64,000 nt of DNA, taken from NCBI RefSeq assembly GCF_000307775.2, contig NZ_KK020677.1, positions 130,664 to 194,663 on the forward strand, in the 5' to 3' direction. Shown here one piece after another: positions 33,399-44,044 of the stretch; the first letter of the stretch is position 1, and every line of letters starts with the position of its first letter. The DNA is from Stutzerimonas stutzeri KOS6 (GTDB lineage: Bacteria; Pseudomonadota; Gammaproteobacteria; Pseudomonadales; Pseudomonadaceae). Position numbers and translations under genes: made by a program. The notes under the pieces are model-generated. The model saw only the letters and a program-made list of their open reading frames with translations, searched no databases and was not told the origin of the DNA.

Positions 33399-35390
33399 TC
33401 AATCGAAACGGAAACATAACATCGTGATGTCGTCGCGCTGCGGGAAATCACCCTGGTAGCGCGCCAGAGCGAGGCTGAAGGCTTCGCCCTGCTCGGCCAG
33501 CGGCAGCCGAGCATGCTCGCGGATCATGCTGGCGAAGCGGCTGTTGCCGAAGCCGTAACCCTGTTCGCCGCCGGCCTGGTCGAGAAAGCCGTCGGTGGTC
33601 ATGTAGAAGGTCCGTCCCGGCTGCAGGTTGATGGTGGTGTTGTGGTACTCGCCGATCCGCTTGTCGCCGACGGCGCGGCGCGCCGCCTTGACTTCCTCCA
33701 CCTCTGCGCCGTCGCAGTAATACAGCGCGATCTTCGCCCCGGAATAATGCACCTTGCGCTGGCGCAGATCGACATAGGCCAGGCCGACGTCCATGTTCGT
33801 CGCCAGGGCGTGGGAGCCGTCCTCGTTGCGCAGCATGCTGCGCACGATGGCGTCGGTGCGTGAAAGTGCCGCAGCAGGATCCTGCAGGCCGGTGCTGCCC
33901 AGCGCCTGGTCGATCGCGGCGTGGGCGAGCATGGTCATCAGCGCGCCGGGTACGCCGTGGCCCGCGCAGTCGACGACGCCGAACAGGCAGCCCTGCTCGT
34001 CGGCGCGGTAGACGTAGAAATCGCCACCGACCACGTCGCGTGGCCGCCAGAGCACCGCATGGCGGTCGCCCATGGCGGTGACCAACTGGCGGTTGGGCAG
34101 GATGGAGCGCTGGATCAGGCTGGCGTAATCGATGGAGTCGCCGATTTTCTTGTGCGCGGCGGCCATTTCCAGGTTGGCCTGCTCCAGATCGCGGGTTCGC
34201 TCGCGTACGCGGTGCTCCAGCTCGCTGGTATGGCTACGCACTTTCTGCGCCATGCTGCCGAAGGCGGCGCTGAGCTCGCCGATCTCGTCCTGTCGGTGCA
34301 GCGGCAGCGGTGTGTCGTACTGCCCCGCTGCCAGCGCCTGTGCGCTGCGGCGCAGCTGCCGCAGCGGCTTGAGCACCCGCTTTTCCACCAGCCAGGCGCC
34401 GCCGCCGATCAGCAGCAGGAACAGCACGAGGAACAGGGCGATGGCGGGCAGCAGTGGACGAATCTCGACGACTTGAGCGGTACCGAGGTCGACGGAGCTG
34501 GCGACGAACCACTGCAGTTCGGGTATCCAGCTCAGTGCCAGCAAGCGCGGGGCGCCATCGAGGGCAAGTTGCAGTGCCGCCACGGTACCGGGGTTGTTGC
34601 GGCTTTCGGCCATGGCCTGGCGCACGGCCGAGGCTGCCTCGGCGTCGTCGAGCAGGCCGAGGATGCTGGTGGACAGCGAGCGGCCGCGGGTGGTGTCGGC
34701 ATTCAGGGTGACCAGATTCTGGTTCGGATGGACCAGAATCGAACCGTAGGCATCGAGGACCATCGATTCGACTCCAACCGTACTGGACTCGATGAAGTCA
34801 TCGACGAACGCCTTCAGGCTGATGCCGGAGCCGACCATGCCCAGGCGCCGATCGCCGTCGCGCACCTGCACGTTGAACCATACCTTCAGCTCGCCGGTGA
34901 CCGCCGAGCGATCGACGTTGATCGTATAGGGCGCATCGCTTTCCAGGGTCAGGTAGAACCACTCGTCGCGAGGGTTTTCCGGGCCCATCGTATAACGTGG
35001 GGCCTCGCTGGGCGGTTGGTCTGCGCCGTTGGAGTAATAGCTGTTGCTCAGGGCCGAGGCCGCGAAGTAGGCATGATCGCCCAAAGCCTGCTGGTAGCCC
35101 GCCGCCTCCTTAAAAAAACTCGCGCGCTTGGCGGGGTTCTGTTCGTCGCTCAGCCAGGCGAGCGTCGCTTGCGAGGCCGCGAGCCGTTGGGCAAGGGCCA
35201 GCTCGCGAGAAACCGGGGCGAACAGGCGCTCGCGGTTGAGCTGCACGATGTTCTGCGCGTATGCCTCGCCGAAGCGACTCTGCACCCCGAGCAGCGCTTC
35301 ACGGCCGATGAAGCCGGCAAAGACGAATGCAAGAAGGCAGCTGAGCAACAAGGCCAGCAGTGATTTGCCGCGCAGTCCCAGTGCAGCCAT
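33399..35390 (-). CDS. siaA: SiaA, membrane PP2C phosphatase with HAMP domain
   Basis: 663 residues: transmembrane helix ~10-30, periplasmic Cache-like sensor (~31-310, including DEWFYLTLESD and VWFNVQVRDGDRRLGMVG), second helix ~318-340, HAMP (VLKPLRQLRRSAQALAAGQYDTPL), a short coiled coil, then a PP2C/SpoIIE phosphatase domain (DVVGGDFYVY, VVDCAGHGVPGALMTML, MTTDGFLDQ, RDDITMLCFRFD) with metal-binding aspartates in place. It removes the phosphate from SiaC on an external signal. First gene of siaABCD; an AAGGGA ribosome site precedes the ATG. Confidence 0.94.
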   Translation of the reverse strand: MAALGLRGKSLLALLLSCLLAFVFAGFIGREALLGVQSRFGEAYAQNIVQLNRERLFAPVSRELALAQRLAASQATLAWLSDEQNPAKRASFFKEAAGYQQALGDHAYFAASALSNSYYSNGADQPPSEAPRYTMGPENPRDEWFYLTLESDAPYTINVDRSAVTGELKVWFNVQVRDGDRRLGMVGSGISLKAFVDDFIESSTVGVESMVLDAYGSILVHPNQNLVTLNADTTRGRSLSTSILGLLDDAEAASAVRQAMAESRNNPGTVAALQLALDGAPRLLALSWIPELQWFVASSVDLGTAQVVEIRPLLPAIALFLVLFLLLIGGGAWLVEKRVLKPLRQLRRSAQALAAGQYDTPLPLHRQDEIGELSAAFGSMAQKVRSHTSELEHRVRERTRDLEQANLEMAAAHKKIGDSIDYASLIQRSILPNRQLVTAMGDRHAVLWRPRDVVGGDFYVYRADEQGCLFGVVDCAGHGVPGALMTMLAHAAIDQALGSTGLQDPAAALSRTDAIVRSMLRNEDGSHALATNMDVGLAYVDLRQRKVHYSGAKIALYYCDGAEVEEVKAARRAVGDKRIGEYHNTTINLQPGRTFYMTTDGFLDQAGGEQGYGFGNSRFASMIREHARLPLAEQGEAFSLALARYQGDFPQRDDITMLCFRFD

Positions 35391-35501
35391 GCGGATAGTC
35401 CCTTGTCTGTCGCGAGGTCCAGTTGCGGACCGGAAATTGGATGGCGATTATCAGCCAGAAGGCGTTTTGCCACCAGCTGTGAGTCGCATCCCTGGCACGA
35501 G

Positions 35502-35524
35502 AACGGAGCCGCCTGGGCTCCGTT
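35502..35524. terminator. Hairpin downstream of ettA
   Basis: AACGGAGCC-GCCTG-GGCTCCGTT, a 9-bp stem 18 bp after the ettA stop (minus strand), with a short TTC run. It also lies in the upstream region of siaA, which it would isolate from ettA read-through. Confidence 0.65.
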
Positions 35525-35542
35525 CTTCGTCCAATGCCGGGC

Positions 35543-37210
<1,668 letters not shown>

Positions 37211-37462
37211 GGAAACGAATGCCCGTGACGGTGGTGAAGGATGCCGCCCGGAGGCCGCGAGGGCCGGGAAAAACGGGAGGCATGTAAGGAGCGCAAAGCT
37301 ACCCGAATGCACCGGTCAGGGCAAACCGCGGGGACGCCTCGGGCGCGCTCAGGCAGCGCTGGCTGTTCATCTTGTGCATGACTATCGCTCATACCCGCCA
37401 GCAGTCGGATGGGGTAGAATCCGCGCCTCTCTTTTACCGCCAGCTGATCTCAGAGGACTGCC

Positions 37463-38716
<1,254 letters not shown>

Positions 38717-38735
38717 GCGTTCTAACGCTGCATCG

Positions 38736-38760
38736 AAAAGCCCGCGAAAGCGGGCTTTTT
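38736..38760 (+). terminator. Rho-independent terminator of glyA
   Basis: AAAAGCCCGC-GAAA-GCGGGCTTTTT: strong GC stem with a GNRA tetraloop and a T5 run, 20 bp after the glyA stop. Confidence 0.93.
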
Positions 38761-38850
38761 GCTGTCTGGCGGCTGTCGCGACGCATCTTCCTGATTGCGG
38801 GCCATGTGGCGCGCTAGACTGCCGTGTGTCGTTTTTTCGGAGTCCGATTC

Positions 38851-39312
38851 ATGTTCAAGCGCGCCACGGGTGTGATCCTGCCGCCACCGGTCATCTATCT
38901 GCTGTTTCTCGCGGCGGCCTGGCTGTTGGAGTCGGTGTTGCCGATCGCATTGCCGCGCAATCTCTGGACTCACTACCTGGGTTGGGGACTGATCGATGCC
39001 GGCGTGCTGCTGATGCTCTGGGCCGGGTTGTTGATGCTCTGGCACAGGACCACCGTCAATCCCTACGGCAGGCCCGCCAGGCTGGTGGAGGAGGGCCCGT
39101 TCCGCTTTTCACGCAATCCCATCTACCTTGCCGACAGCCTGATCTATGTCGGTATCGCCTTGCTGTGGGGCTCGCTGTGGCCGTGGTTGCTGCTGCCGCT
39201 GGTTATCTTCACCATGCAGAGGGGCGTGATCGTGCACGAGGAACGCTTGCTCGGCCAGCTGTTCGGGGCCGAGTATCATGCGTACTGTGGTCGTGTCCGC
39301 CGCTGGCTGTGA
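38851..39312 (+). CDS. Membrane methyltransferase of the isoprenylcysteine/phospholipid methyltransferase group
   Basis: 153 residues with three to four hydrophobic segments (~11-30, 36-55, 95-125). The SAM-binding pattern of the family is in [14 protein letters not shown] (R-x-P-x-Y) and near the end [25 protein letters not shown] (HE...E..YC..V.R). The bacterial substrate is unknown. The ATG at 38851 has GGAG eight bases upstream; a longer reading from 38824 lacks a ribosome site. 56 bp before mapZ on the same strand. Confidence 0.78.
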   Translation: MFKRATGVILPPPVIYLLFLAAAWLLESVLPIALPRNLWTHYLGWGLIDAGVLLMLWAGLLMLWHRTTVNPYGRPARLVEEGPFRFSRNPIYLADSLIYVGIALLWGSLWPWLLLPLVIFTMQRGVIVHEERLLGQLFGAEYHAYCGRVRRWL

Positions 39313-39368
39313 CGCCATTGCCGGGCATGGATGTCTATAGTGAACCCAGAATTTTGCGGAGTGACCTG

Positions 39369-39737
39369 ATGCGTGATACCCCGAGTGACCGCCGACGCTT
39401 CCAGCGCATCGAGTTCGATGCGGCGACCGAACTGGTCCAGGGAGAGCGCCGCTGGTCGGTCGAGCTGCTCGATCTTTCCCTCAAGGGGCTGCTGGTCCGC
39501 CGCCCGGAATGCTGGGACGCCGATGCGCGGCAGCCGTTCCAGGCGCAGGTGCGCCTTTCCGGCGACACCGTGGTGCGCATGGAAGTGGAGATGGCTCGTG
39601 AAGAGGGGGAGCTGATCGGCTTCGTCTGCCAACATGCCGACCTCGATTCGATCGCTCATCTGCGTCGCCTGGTCGAACTCAATCTGGGCGACGAGGCGCT
39701 GCTGGAACGCGAACTGGCTGCACTCGGCGGCGAGTAG
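39369..39737 (+). CDS. mapZ: PilZ-domain c-di-GMP receptor MapZ
   Basis: 122-residue stand-alone PilZ protein. Cyclic-di-GMP ligands are in place: Arg9-x3-Arg13 (RRFQR) and Asp35-x-Ser-x2-Gly40 (DLSLKG). Whole-length similarity to P. aeruginosa PA4608, including the C-terminal [21 protein letters not shown], and the adjacent convergent radA identify it as MapZ. When bound to c-di-GMP, MapZ inhibits the chemoreceptor methyltransferase CheR1 and so changes flagellar switching. The ATG at 39369 has GGAG seven bases upstream. The siaABCD module about 4 kb away is one possible source of its ligand. Confidence 0.9.
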   Translation: MRDTPSDRRRFQRIEFDAATELVQGERRWSVELLDLSLKGLLVRRPECWDADARQPFQAQVRLSGDTVVRMEVEMAREEGELIGFVCQHADLDSIAHLRRLVELNLGDEALLERELAALGGE

Positions 39738-39740
39738 CGA

Positions 39741-41102
39741 TCACTCGAACAGCGCGTCGAGCGCCTGTTCAAGGCGCGTCACGGCAATGATCTGCAGCCC
39801 GGCCGGTGCCTCCTTCGGCGCATTGCCCTTGGGCACGATGGCCCGCTTGAAACCGTGCTTGGCGGCCTCCTTCAGGCGTTCCTGACCGCTGGGTACCGGG
39901 CGGATCTCGCCGGACAGCCCGACCTCGCCGAACACCAGCAGATCGGTATCCAGCGGCCTGTTGCGCAGGCTGGAAATCACTGCCGCCATCAGCGCCAGGT
40001 CCGCCGCGGTTTCCAGCACCTTCACGCCGCCGACGACATTGATGAAAACGTCCTGATCGTAGGTCGGGATGCTGCCGTGGCGATGCAGCACGGCGAGCAG
40101 CATGGCCAGGCGGTTCTGGTCCAGCCCCAGGGTGACGCGCCGCGGATTGGCCAGGTGGCTGGTGTCGACCAGTGCCTGCACTTCCACCAGCATGGGCCGG
40201 GTGCCTTCCCAGGTCGCCATGACCACGCTGCCGGGTACCGCCTCCTGGGCCCGGGTGAGAAAGATCGCCGACGGGTTGGTGACTTCCTTCAGGCCCTTGT
40301 CGGTCATGCCGAACACGCCCAGTTCGTTGACTGCGCCGAAGCGGTTCTTCACGGCGCGCAGCAGACGCAGGCGCCCGTCCGATTCGCCTTCGAAGTACAG
40401 CACGGTATCGACCATGTGCTCGAGGACCCGTGGGCCGGCCAGTGCGCCCTCCTTGGTCACGTGGCCGACCAGGAAGATCGCCGTGCCGCTCTGTTTGGCG
40501 AAACGCACCAGCAGCGCCGCGCTTTCACGCACCTGGGCGACTCCGCCTGGTGCCGACTGCAACTGCTCGGTAAAGATGGTCTGGATCGAGTCGATCACCA
40601 TGACCTTGGGCTTTTCCAGGCGCGCGGTGGCGATGATCGATTCGATGCAGGTTTCGGTCATCACCTTGAGCTTGTCCTGCGGCAGGTCGAGGCGCCGGGC
40701 ACGCATGGCGACCTGCTGCTGCGACTCCTCGCCGGTGACGTAGAGAGCCGGGAAGCGCTGGGCGATGGCACAAAGGGTCTGCAACAGAATGGTGGACTTG
40801 CCGATACCCGGATCGCCGCCGATCAGCACCACCGAACCGTCCACCAATCCGCCGCCAAGCACGCGGTCCAGTTCGCCGGAGGCGGTGGAGAAGCGTGGCA
40901 CTTCCTCCACGCTGACTTCGGCGAGGGTCTTGATGTTGGCCTGCTCCCCGGCCCAGCCGGCGCGCCCGGACGGTGGCGCGGCGCCTTCGATGAGCGTTTC
41001 CACCAGTGTGTTCCAGGCACCGCAGTCAGCGCACTGGCCGGCCCACTTGGGGAAGGTCGAGCCGCATTCGGTGCAGCCATACATGCGCTTGGCCTTGGCC
41101 AT
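39741..41102 (-). CDS. radA: DNA repair protein RadA
   Basis: 453 residues: N-terminal zinc finger (CTECGSTFPKWAGQCADC), RecA-like ATPase (Walker A GGDPGIGKST), the RadA-specific KNRFG motif (AVKNRFGAVNELG) and a C-terminal Lon-like domain without proteolytic residues. It is a branch-migration helicase in recombination repair. Convergent with mapZ, with only 3 bp between stops, so the 3' ends probably overlap in RNA. The ATG has GGAG six bases upstream. Confidence 0.95.
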   Translation of the reverse strand: MAKAKRMYGCTECGSTFPKWAGQCADCGAWNTLVETLIEGAAPPSGRAGWAGEQANIKTLAEVSVEEVPRFSTASGELDRVLGGGLVDGSVVLIGGDPGIGKSTILLQTLCAIAQRFPALYVTGEESQQQVAMRARRLDLPQDKLKVMTETCIESIIATARLEKPKVMVIDSIQTIFTEQLQSAPGGVAQVRESAALLVRFAKQSGTAIFLVGHVTKEGALAGPRVLEHMVDTVLYFEGESDGRLRLLRAVKNRFGAVNELGVFGMTDKGLKEVTNPSAIFLTRAQEAVPGSVVMATWEGTRPMLVEVQALVDTSHLANPRRVTLGLDQNRLAMLLAVLHRHGSIPTYDQDVFINVVGGVKVLETAADLALMAAVISSLRNRPLDTDLLVFGEVGLSGEIRPVPSGQERLKEAAKHGFKRAIVPKGNAPKEAPAGLQIIAVTRLEQALDALFE

Positions 41103-41218
41103 GGAAAACTCCAGATCGGGGACAGTGGTGCCGCATGATAACGGCTGACTTGATCGCCATCAGCCACAAGCGGCGAACGACCGCTCAGACTGTAAACAAA
41201 TCGAGCAGGAGTGAGCCC

Positions 41219-41656
41219 ATGCGTCATCTGTTGTTTCTGCATTTGCTGGGCGCCAGCGTCTGGGTCGGGGGGCACCTAGTGCTGCTGTCCGGCGTGCTGC
41301 CCGGGGCGCTGCGCCAGCGTGACCCGCAGCCGGTGCGGCATTTCGAGCAGCTCTACGAGCGCATCGGCATTCCGGCATTGCTGGTGCAGATCGTCAGCGG
41401 GTTCTGGCTGGCGAGCCTCTGGCTGCCTCATGCCCAGTGGTTCGATTCGTCAGCGATGGCTCGCCTGGTGCAGGCCAAACTGGTTCTGCTCGTAGCCACC
41501 GCTTTGCTCGGTGCCCACGCGCGACTTGCGCTCATCCCTCGGCTCGATGCGCAGCGCTTGCCGCAGCTGGGCGTGCATATCGTGCTGATCACCCTCACCG
41601 CGGTTGCGTTCGTCTGGGTTGGCTCGGGCTTCCGCTTCGGCGGGCTGCTTGGTTGA
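41219..41656 (+). CDS. CopD-like membrane protein
   Basis: 145 residues, four hydrophobic helices (~4-25, 50-70, 85-105, 118-138). The first helix HLLGASVWVGGHLV has the H...W-GGH pattern of the CopD/DUF2269 type proteins that may bind haem or copper. Divergent from radA by 116 bp, as in P. aeruginosa (PA4609/PA4610). The ATG at 41219 has AGGAG upstream. The function is unproven; the name reflects fold only. Confidence 0.7.
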   Translation: MRHLLFLHLLGASVWVGGHLVLLSGVLPGALRQRDPQPVRHFEQLYERIGIPALLVQIVSGFWLASLWLPHAQWFDSSAMARLVQAKLVLLVATALLGAHARLALIPRLDAQRLPQLGVHIVLITLTAVAFVWVGSGFRFGGLLG

Positions 41657-41718
41657 TTTCAGTGGTCAAGGTCGGCGCCTGCGCTCCCCATATGGCGTAG
41701 CCGTCCCGCTGAACGAAA

Positions 41719-41741
41719 GAAGCCCGCGAAATGCGGGCTTC
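41719..41741. terminator. Bidirectional terminator
   Basis: GAAGCCCGC-GAAAT-GCGGGCTTC, a 9-bp stem between the convergent CopD-like and YdcH-like genes. Only short A/T flanks. Confidence 0.7.
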
Positions 41742-41759
41742 CCGGAACGACTCAGGCGG

Positions 41760-42029
41760 TCAGCCGCAGCAACCACCGCAGCAGCTTCCGGAGGCGCGTT
41801 TGAGGTCTCGAGCGATATCGTCCTTCAGGTTCACGCGCTCCAGCTTGAGGACATTCAGCGCAGCGTCATCCAGGCTCTCGACGCCGTCTTCCACCCGGCA
41901 GATGCGCTTGTCCAGGGACTCGTATTCCTCGGCCTTGCGGGCGAAGGCCGGATCGTCCTGACGCAGCTTGTGCAACTGCTCGCGCTTTTCAGGAAACTCC
42001 TTGATCAAGGGATGGTGTTCGATGTGCAT
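41760..42029 (-). CDS. YdcH/DUF465 family protein with Cys-rich C-terminus
   Basis: 89 residues. The N-terminal 60 form a coiled-coil hairpin (HHPLIKEFPEKREQLHKLRQDDPAF, then ...RIEDGVE-like RVEDGVESL) typical of DUF465. The C-terminus ends CCGGCCG, a four-cysteine tail that could bind metal, unusual for the short YdcH proteins. GGAG lies eight bases before the ATG. No known function. Confidence 0.8.
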   Translation of the reverse strand: MHIEHHPLIKEFPEKREQLHKLRQDDPAFARKAEEYESLDKRICRVEDGVESLDDAALNVLKLERVNLKDDIARDLKRASGSCCGGCCG

Positions 42030-42250
42030 GGAGATTGCTCCGGATGGTCAGGAAAGGTCGCCACCTTAATCGCCTGGCCGGCGGAAGCGGTTGACGGCGA
42101 TCAAGCGAACCCGTTTCGCCGCAGCAGGTCGATGAAAGGCGCGTGGTCGTGGCCTCTGTCGCCAGTCCCGCCTATGCTCTACGGCAGTATCTGCCGCCGA
42201 GGCACTGTCATTGCAGGCAGGCCCGTCTTTATCAGAAGGATGGTTTGAAT

Positions 42251-42661
42251 ATGAGTCTGATCAACGAGTTCAAGGCGTTCGCCGTGCGTGGCAACGTCGT
42301 CGACATGGCCGTGGGGATCATCGTCGGCGCTGCGTTCGGCAAGATCGTGTCTTCGTTCGTCGACGGCGTGGTAATGCCCCCGCTGGGGCTGCTGATTGGT
42401 GGAGTGGACTTCTCCGACCTGGCGATCGTGCTCAAGGAGGCAGCAGGTGAAACGCCGGCCGTGTTGCTGCGCTACGGGGCCTTCATTCAGACCGTGGTGG
42501 ACTTCCTGATCATCGCCTTCGCCATTTTCATGGCGATCAAGGCGATCAATCACCTCAAGCGCAAGGAGGCCGCGGCTCCATCGGCGCCGCCGGCACCCTC
42601 CAAGGAAGAACTGCTGCTGACCGAGATTCGCGATCTGCTCAAGGAGCAGAACCGCGGTTGA
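42251..42661 (+). CDS. mscL: Large-conductance mechanosensitive channel MscL
   Basis: 136 residues: amphipathic N-terminus ([14 protein letters not shown]), TM1 [19 protein letters not shown], periplasmic loop, TM2 [19 protein letters not shown], and cytoplasmic helix ending [15 protein letters not shown] [14 protein letters not shown]. It opens at high membrane tension and relieves hypo-osmotic shock. The ATG at 42251 has an AGAAGGATGG stretch upstream. Confidence 0.96.
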   Translation: MSLINEFKAFAVRGNVVDMAVGIIVGAAFGKIVSSFVDGVVMPPLGLLIGGVDFSDLAIVLKEAAGETPAVLLRYGAFIQTVVDFLIIAFAIFMAIKAINHLKRKEAAAPSAPPAPSKEELLLTEIRDLLKEQNRG

Positions 42662-42684
42662 GCGGGGTCTGGAAGAGAGGGACG

Positions 42685-42713
42685 AGTCACCCGGCGCATG
42701 GCACCGGGTGACT
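42685..42713. terminator. Bidirectional terminator between mscL and ccpA
   Basis: AGTCACCCGG...CCGGGTGACT, a 10-bp perfect stem with a 9-nt loop between the two convergent stop codons. Confidence 0.75.
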
Positions 42714-42721
42714 GGCAGCGG

Positions 42722-43750
42722 TCACTCCGGCTTCGGGGTGTCCGCAGTGCTGGCTGGCAGTACGGGGTAGGCCACTTGTGGCTGCTTGCCGGTGAGGCTG
42801 TGGAGGAAGGCGGTGATGGCACCGACTTCGTCGTCGCTGAGCTGGCGGCCGAGCTGGCTGTTGCCCATGATCGCCACGGCCTGCTCCAGTTCCCAGACCT
42901 CACCGCTGTGGAAGTACGGCGGAGTCAGCGCGATGTTACGCAGCGGCGCCGCGCGGAACACGTACTCGTCGTCAGCGGTGTTGGTGACCGTGAAGCGGCC
43001 CTTGTCGCCGGCCGGCAGGATGTCGGCGCCCGGCTTCTTGATCACGCCGAACGGGAAGTAGCTCTGGCCGCCGACATTGACGCCGTTGTGGCAGGCGGTG
43101 CAGCCGACGTCCATGAACAGGGCGAGGCCTTTCTTCTGCTTGTCGTCCAGCGCCTTGTCCTCTCCCTTGAGGAAGCGGTCGAACGGCGAGTTCGGAGTGG
43201 TCAGGCTGACTTCGAAGGCTTCCAGGGCGTAGGCCATGTTGTCGAAGCTGACCGGGTCCTTGTCCTTGGGGAAGGCCTTTTTGAACTCGGCGGCGTACTC
43301 GGGAATGCTCTTGAGCGTCGCAACGACGCGTTCGGGGGTGCTGTTCATTTCCACGCTGGCCTGAACCGGGCCCTTGGCCTGTTCCTGCAGATCCTTGGCG
43401 CGGCCGTCCCAGAATTGCGCGGCGTTGAAAACCGCATTCAGTACGGTCGGCGAGTTGCGCGGGCCTTTTTGCCAGCCGTGGCCGATGGAGGTCGGTACGT
43501 TGTCGCTGCCGCCGATGCTCAGGTTGTGGCAGCTGTTGCAACTGATGACATGACTGCTGGAAAGGCGTGGGTCGAACCAGAGCTTGTGGCCGAGTATCGC
43601 CTGATCTTTGCTGACCTTCTGCCCGCGGACTTCGGTGACCTTGTCCGGTATCGGCTTGAAGATGGCATTGGCGCGTTCGCGAAGGTCATCGGCATTCGCG
43701 ACGCTGGTGAATATTAGGCTGCTAAGCAATAGGGGGAGGGAAGAGCGCAT
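42722..43750 (-). CDS. ccpA: Di-haem cytochrome c peroxidase
   Basis: 342 residues, exported (MRSSLPLLLSSLIFTSVANA, cleavage after ANA). Two c-type haem sites: CNSCH near residue 70 and CTACH in the C-terminal half. It reduces hydrogen peroxide to water in the periplasm with electrons from cytochrome c or azurin. The ATG at 43750 has AGGAG nine bases upstream and starts the signal peptide; a longer reading adds 18 unsupported residues. A perfect Anr/FNR site lies 63 bp upstream. Confidence 0.93.
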   Translation of the reverse strand: MRSSLPLLLSSLIFTSVANADDLRERANAIFKPIPDKVTEVRGQKVSKDQAILGHKLWFDPRLSSSHVISCNSCHNLSIGGSDNVPTSIGHGWQKGPRNSPTVLNAVFNAAQFWDGRAKDLQEQAKGPVQASVEMNSTPERVVATLKSIPEYAAEFKKAFPKDKDPVSFDNMAYALEAFEVSLTTPNSPFDRFLKGEDKALDDKQKKGLALFMDVGCTACHNGVNVGGQSYFPFGVIKKPGADILPAGDKGRFTVTNTADDEYVFRAAPLRNIALTPPYFHSGEVWELEQAVAIMGNSQLGRQLSDDEVGAITAFLHSLTGKQPQVAYPVLPASTADTPKPE

Positions 43751-43812
43751 CACGGGAAGCTCCTTTTTTGTGTTGGCTGGAGCTAGGAGGCACTTTTTGG
43801 TCAAGCGACCGT

Positions 43813-43826
43813 TTGATCTACATCAA
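43813..43826. promoter_or_regulatory. Anr/FNR box upstream of ccpA
   Basis: TTGAT-CTAC-ATCAA, a perfect match to the Anr/FNR consensus TTGAT-N4-ATCAA. Its centre is about 69 bp before the ATG, which would place it near -41.5 of a promoter with a ~28-nt leader. Anr-dependent induction at low oxygen is the expected control for this enzyme in pseudomonads. Confidence 0.8.
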
Positions 43827-44044
43827 GGCCATCGGAATAGGCGGGTGCGGTCAAATGTATCTACCTGTGTCGGTGGTCTGGGGCAGACCTGGCAGACTCC
43901 GGGATCGCACCCCGTCGGGCGATTTCCCTGCATGGTGCTCTCGAGCTGGCGAAGGCTCGGGTGCCGGCCTTGCGGCGCGGCCGACGCAGCGCCAGAATGG
44001 CGCCATCAATACGTGGCTGCGCGCCACTCCAGCAAGGATTCCCG

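Noticed and set aside
37211..37462. Glycine riboswitch before glyA
   Set aside because: No tandem aptamer pattern could be recognised in the 252 bp; only a possible -10 element was seen.
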